From an uncultured Bacteroidia bacterium (GTDB taxonomy: Bacteria > Bacteroidota > Bacteroidia > Bacteroidales > F082), in NCBI GenBank assembly GCA_902771635.1, contig CACXXW010000029.1:1-42498 (forward strand): a stretch of DNA of 42,498 nt. The letters run 5' to 3'. A program made the position numbers and the translations under genes. The notes below the pieces were generated by a model that was not told the origin of the DNA, made no database searches, and was given only the letters and a program-made list of their open reading frames with translations. Below are positions 39,335-42,498 of this stretch, one piece after another; within the stretch, counting starts at the first letter, position 1; every line of letters starts with the position of its first letter.

Positions 39335-40170
39335 TAATGTGTAGCCTTGAGGTATTGTAAGTCTCCATACCAGTAGGATGCCGTACATCCACCGTCAATC
39401 AGAAAATCGGCACCGCTGATGAAACGCCCACGGCTTGACATCAGGAACTCTGCCAAATCTCCTACTTCATCAGGCGTTCCGGCTCGACGGGCGGGCATCC
39501 CCTCGATCATCTTCAGGTAGCCATCCTTGCGTGGACCATGAAGTTCGTCGTTGGCCAAGGGCGTGATGATGATGCCCGGGGAAATAGAGTTGATGGTAGC
39601 GCCTCGTCGTCCCCAACGGGTAGCCTCGTACATCACGCGAAGCACATTGCAACGCTTCGAGTATTGATAAGCTTTTAGCGTGTCGTTGATTTCCTTCAGG
39701 AATGGCAAATCCAACAGTTTGTCAACAGAAGTTGTGGCTAAGGCGTCGTTTTGTTCCTGTGGTAAGGCGGACAGACGATGACCGCTCTGTGAAGAGATAA
39801 TCACACCTGAACCATCCTCGGCAATCACCTTTCCAAACTCCTCCAGCAGTACGCTTGTGCCATATAGGTCAACGCGAAGAATTTCTTCAACGGGAGCCTG
39901 CGAGGGTGACACGCCAGCGGCATTCACAACATTCGTTACAATACCCTTGCTGGTAGCGAACTCCACCAACTTCAGAATATCTTTCTTTGAACCAAGGTCA
40001 CACTTGATGGTTGCGCACTCAAAGCCAGCATCCTCCAGAGTCTTTGCAGCTCGCTGAGCGTTCTCTATGGAAAAGTCAGCCAGCACAATGAGCTTACCAG
40101 CCGACACTCGGCGGATGATTGCTTGCCCGATGCTTCCAGCACCCACCAAAACGGAAACTTGTTTCTTCAT
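39334..40170 (-). CDS. Short-chain dehydrogenase/reductase
   Basis: A 278-aa NAD(P)-dependent oxidoreductase. Seen: nucleotide loop VLVGAGSIGQAI (8-19), ADFS acidic turn for the ribose, NVVNAAGVS (the NAAG motif), ISSQSG with the catalytic Ser region, AYQYSKRCN with the YxxxK catalytic pair (about 168-173), PGIIITP, and the C-terminal FISGADFLIDGGCT. Cytosolic. It overlaps the DUF362 gene by ATGA and the NTF2-like gene by TAATG, so it is firmly inside the operon. The substrate is unknown. Confidence 0.93.
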   Translation of the reverse strand: MKKQVSVLVGAGSIGQAIIRRVSAGKLIVLADFSIENAQRAAKTLEDAGFECATIKCDLGSKKDILKLVEFATSKGIVTNVVNAAGVSPSQAPVEEILRVDLYGTSVLLEEFGKVIAEDGSGVIISSQSGHRLSALPQEQNDALATTSVDKLLDLPFLKEINDTLKAYQYSKRCNVLRVMYEATRWGRRGATINSISPGIIITPLANDELHGPRKDGYLKMIEGMPARRAGTPDEVGDLAEFLMSSRGRFISGADFLIDGGCTASYWYGDLQYLKATH

Positions 40171-41195
40171 TTGTCGATGCTTATAATAGTGTACTTGCGG
40201 CTGCCGAGGCCTATCTTCTCGGCATGCTCAACGGTGTGGATACCGTGACGGCTCTCGATACGCTCTTTCATTGCAGCTACATCGTTGTCGGCAGTTTGTT
40301 CTTGACCAAGGACGAGGTCGATGCAGGCCTGGTCGAGGGCCACAGGATCGGTGCTGGCCATGATGCCCATGTCTTGTAGTGCCACTGGAGTGGGATTGCC
40401 GTTGCAGTCGCAATCGATGCTCATGTTGTTCATGATATTGATATAGAGGACCTTGCCCTTGAAGTAGTCATGCACTGCAGCGGCAGCATTGGCCATGCAT
40501 TCAAGGAACTTGTCCTGGTTTTCAGGCTGGATGTAGTCCCAAAGATGGGTGTAGTCCTCGCATTGGCCGTTGGTGTGGATATAGGTTTTACCGTTGCGCG
40601 AAGCCACGCCGATGCTGGCATTCTTCAGCACACCGCCGAAGCCGCCCATCTGGTGTCCCTTGAAGTGGGCGAGGTTGATCATGAAGTCATAGTTTTGGAT
40701 GTTCTGTCCCACGATGTTGTAGCGCATATAGGTGGTGTCGCGCACCGGGATTTTGATTTCGCCTTCAGCATCCATGATGTCCACGCCGCCGATGGTGTTG
40801 AAGCCGTGTTCCTCGATGACCTTCAGATGGTCTTCGGTGAGCATGCGTTTGCCGGCGTAAGCGGTATTACATTCCACAATCTTGCCGTTCACCAACTGCA
40901 CCAGGGGCCCAATCAAGTCGGCCTTCAAGTGGTTGTTGTTGCCAGCCTCGCCGGTGGAGATTTTCACGGCCACACGGCCTTCGGCTTCTACGCCAAGAGC
41001 CTTGTAGATGTTGATGAGTGCCTCAGGGCTAATTTCGCTAGTGAAATAGACTTTCGATGTGTTTTCCATGTTGGGTGTTGTTGGTTCGGTTTGTTCTTGC
41101 TGTTCGGTTGTTGGATTGCCTTTTTTGTTTTGGCAGCTTGTGTTGGTCATCACCAATGCCATAGCGGTGAGAACCAAAAGTCTTCTTACTTTCAT
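40167..41195 (-). CDS. Exported DUF362 lipoprotein
   Basis: A 342-aa protein of the DUF362 family with a lipoprotein signal (MKVRRLLVLTAMALVMTNTSC, Cys 21). The family core is visible: VAVKISTGEAGNNNHLKADLIGPLV, FMINLAHFKGHQMGGFGGVLKNASIGVAS, and MGIMASTDPVALDQACIDLV. Cysteines (CDCNG) occur late. DUF362 proteins are often found beside ferredoxins and flavoproteins; biochemical function is not established. Usual members are cytosolic, so a lipidated copy within an operon of exported flavodoxin and nitroreductase is notable. Confidence 0.9.
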   Translation of the reverse strand: MKVRRLLVLTAMALVMTNTSCQNKKGNPTTEQQEQTEPTTPNMENTSKVYFTSEISPEALINIYKALGVEAEGRVAVKISTGEAGNNNHLKADLIGPLVQLVNGKIVECNTAYAGKRMLTEDHLKVIEEHGFNTIGGVDIMDAEGEIKIPVRDTTYMRYNIVGQNIQNYDFMINLAHFKGHQMGGFGGVLKNASIGVASRNGKTYIHTNGQCEDYTHLWDYIQPENQDKFLECMANAAAAVHDYFKGKVLYINIMNNMSIDCDCNGNPTPVALQDMGIMASTDPVALDQACIDLVLGQEQTADNDVAAMKERIESRHGIHTVEHAEKIGLGSRKYTIISIDK

Positions 41196-41218
41196 GTTGT
41201 CAAGTGTTTAATGTGTTA

Positions 41219-41824
41219 TTAAAGACCTTTCAACCATTTCTCAACCTTTGCCTTGCCTGTGCGGACTTCGTGCCCATAGATGCTGAACTCGCCTGTGACT
41301 TTGGCCTTCGGGAAAGCTTTCTTCACGTCGCTGGCGCAGGAGGCGAGGCCGCTGCCTTCATGGGTGGTGAAGGGGATGACCGTCTTGCCGTCGAGATTGA
41401 TGTCCTTGAAGAGGGTGAACATCACCTGCGGATAGGTGCCCCACCACACAGGACCGCCGATGAAGACGGTGTCGTACTGGCTGAGGTCGGGGGCGGTGCC
41501 TTCGTATGGCGGAAGTTCGCCCTTGTTGGCCTCTTCCTTGGCCAATTCGATGAGGGGCATATAGGCCATGCCGTCGTACTTGTGGGTGACGATTTCAAAC
41601 TGGTCGGCACCTTTGATTTCAGTGATGTAGTCGGCCACGATCTTGGTGTTGCCGACCTCGATGTTGCCCACGCTGTAGTTGTCGCCCGCATGGGAGAAGA
41701 AAATGACGATGGATTTGCTCATGGTGTTTTTATTTGATGATTTGACTTCTTGTTTGTTTTGTGCATTGCAGCCAGTGGCCATGATAAGGGCGAGGGCTGC
41801 GGTAATGATGGATTTGATTTTCAT
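41219..41824 (-). CDS. Exported lipoprotein flavodoxin
   Basis: A 201-aa flavodoxin with lipoprotein signal (MKIKSIITAALALIMATGC, Cys 19). After a linker the domain shows IVIFFSHAGDNYSVGNIEVGNTK (phosphate loop), FIGGPVWWGTYPQVMFTLFKD and IPFTTHEGSGLASCASDVKKAF. It is in an operon 24 nt after the nitroreductase and 23 nt before DUF362. It may pass electrons between these flavoproteins on the envelope side; the partner is inferred. Confidence 0.92.
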   Translation of the reverse strand: MKIKSIITAALALIMATGCNAQNKQEVKSSNKNTMSKSIVIFFSHAGDNYSVGNIEVGNTKIVADYITEIKGADQFEIVTHKYDGMAYMPLIELAKEEANKGELPPYEGTAPDLSQYDTVFIGGPVWWGTYPQVMFTLFKDINLDGKTVIPFTTHEGSGLASCASDVKKAFPKAKVTGEFSIYGHEVRTGKAKVEKWLKGL

Positions 41825-41848
41825 TGTTTGTCTGTTTATTATGTTTTT

Positions 41849-42463
41849 TTAGAATTTACCGAAATGTGTTCGCTTTTTGACGTTCATCTCCTGCTCGGTA
41901 TGCGCTGGCTTCGATTCGGCAGGATGGCCCAACGCCACAACGCACAGCACTTCATAACGTGAGGGTATGCCGAGTATTTCTTTAATCTCGTTGCTGGCCG
42001 ACAGCCGTTGTCCGTCGCGCAAGCGAATTTGGTTCCAGCAGGCTCCGATGCCTTTCTGTTCTGCAGCCAACAGAATATAACCCGCAGCCACAGATGCATC
42101 CTCCGCCCATAACTCGCCTTTACTGGTATCAGCAATGACAATGATGGCGGCAGCGGCATCATTCACTGACGGCGCACCAATGCGTTTGGCACTGGCTACA
42201 GCCTTAAGTGTTTTCGAGTCTTCCACCACAACGAATTCCACGGGATTCTGCCCATACGATGATGGTGCAAAGGCTCCTGCTTTCACGATGTACTCCAGCG
42301 TTTGGCGGTCAATTTTCTCGTCGGTATATCGGCGGATGGAGCGACGGCTTTCTATGACTTGCATAAGTGAGTCTGGCTCTTGTGTAACTGGTTTTGATTC
42401 GGCGTAAGTTGTAGTCCCCATAATTATTGCAATTGTGCATAAAAGCATATTCAACGTTTTCAT
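41849..42463 (-). CDS. Exported nitroreductase-family flavoprotein
   Basis: A 204-aa FMN-dependent nitroreductase with a signal peptide (MKTLNMLLCTIAIIMGTTTYA). Family motifs: IESRRSIRRYTDEKIDRQTLEYIVKAGAFAPSS (FMN phosphate-binding Arg and Ser), WAEDASVAAGYILLAAEQKGIGACWNQI, and a C-terminal CVVALGHPAE. It reduces nitro, quinone or flavin-type compounds by family knowledge. It is the first gene of the five-gene minus-strand operon ending at 38909. No -7 box is obvious in the 35 nt left before the window end. Confidence 0.92.
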   Translation of the reverse strand: MKTLNMLLCTIAIIMGTTTYAESKPVTQEPDSLMQVIESRRSIRRYTDEKIDRQTLEYIVKAGAFAPSSYGQNPVEFVVVEDSKTLKAVASAKRIGAPSVNDAAAAIIVIADTSKGELWAEDASVAAGYILLAAEQKGIGACWNQIRLRDGQRLSASNEIKEILGIPSRYEVLCVVALGHPAESKPAHTEQEMNVKKRTHFGKF

Positions 42464-42498
42464 TTTAAGTATAATTCTTAGTTGTCAATCTTTCTGAT

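Noticed and set aside
1..42498. tRNA, rRNA, insertion sequence transposase, integrase or replication origin
   Set aside because: I found no cloverleaf ending in CCA, no ribosomal RNA sequence, no transposase or recombinase motifs, and no iterated DnaA boxes.

Overview
The window reads as a chromosomal segment of a Bacteroidales bacterium (Prevotella/Bacteroides-like; the genus cannot be fixed from sequence alone). The evidence is that most genes are preceded by the Bacteroidetes -7 box TAnnTTTG instead of a sigma-70 -10 and lack purine-rich ribosome sites, that there are many short-signal lipoproteins, that there is a giant BspA-like leucine-rich/GLUG surface protein, and that there are AAA ATPases of the DUF4143 family.

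Layout. 1-6856: a Vat-type acetyltransferase, a small secreted protein, an iron-sulfur type flavodoxin reductase, and a minus-strand redox operon (AlkZ-related protein, iron alcohol dehydrogenase, exported glutathione peroxidase, exported flavodoxin, DUF454 membrane protein). 7158-21103: an accessory region holding two broken DUF4143 ATPases, a candidate defence module (structured leader RNA, PLD-SNF2 helicase, adenine-specific DNA methyltransferase, membrane KAP P-loop NTPase), an unknown cysteine-rich protein, a small gene stopped by an amber codon, and a truncated chloramphenicol-acetyltransferase-like gene. 21208-25926: the BspA-like surface protein. 26102-33196: AraC-associated exported redox and hydrolase genes, all on the minus strand. 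33361-34254: a divergent AraC regulator. 34440-38700: an AT-rich minus-strand island with a 42-residue gene, lipoproteins, a two-pass membrane protein, a second copy of the structured RNA and a damaged YhcG-type nuclease. 38909-42463: a third redox operon (exported nitroreductase, exported flavodoxin, DUF362, SDR, NTF2-like), tightly spaced with 4-nt and 1-nt overlaps.

How the genes fit together. Three separate operons carry a lipoprotein-type flavodoxin beside other exported redox enzymes, which suggests an envelope electron-transfer or electrophile-stress programme, partly under AraC control. The accessory region looks like a decaying defence island: at least four genes in it or in the AT-rich island carry deletions that remove catalytic or C-terminal segments, and two more are cut by in-frame TAG codons.

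Most notable. (1) Two long nested hairpins, at 8621-8756 (+) and 37548-37688 (-), share a small 5' hairpin and the same internal-loop bases while their helices differ in sequence. This is the pattern of a conserved structured RNA, and each copy precedes a co-directional gene. (2) At least five families of dispersed palindromes are present, two of them inserted in frame inside coding regions. (3) Promoters of the DUF4143 ATPase loci are bracketed by paired inverted repeats whose sequence differs at each locus.
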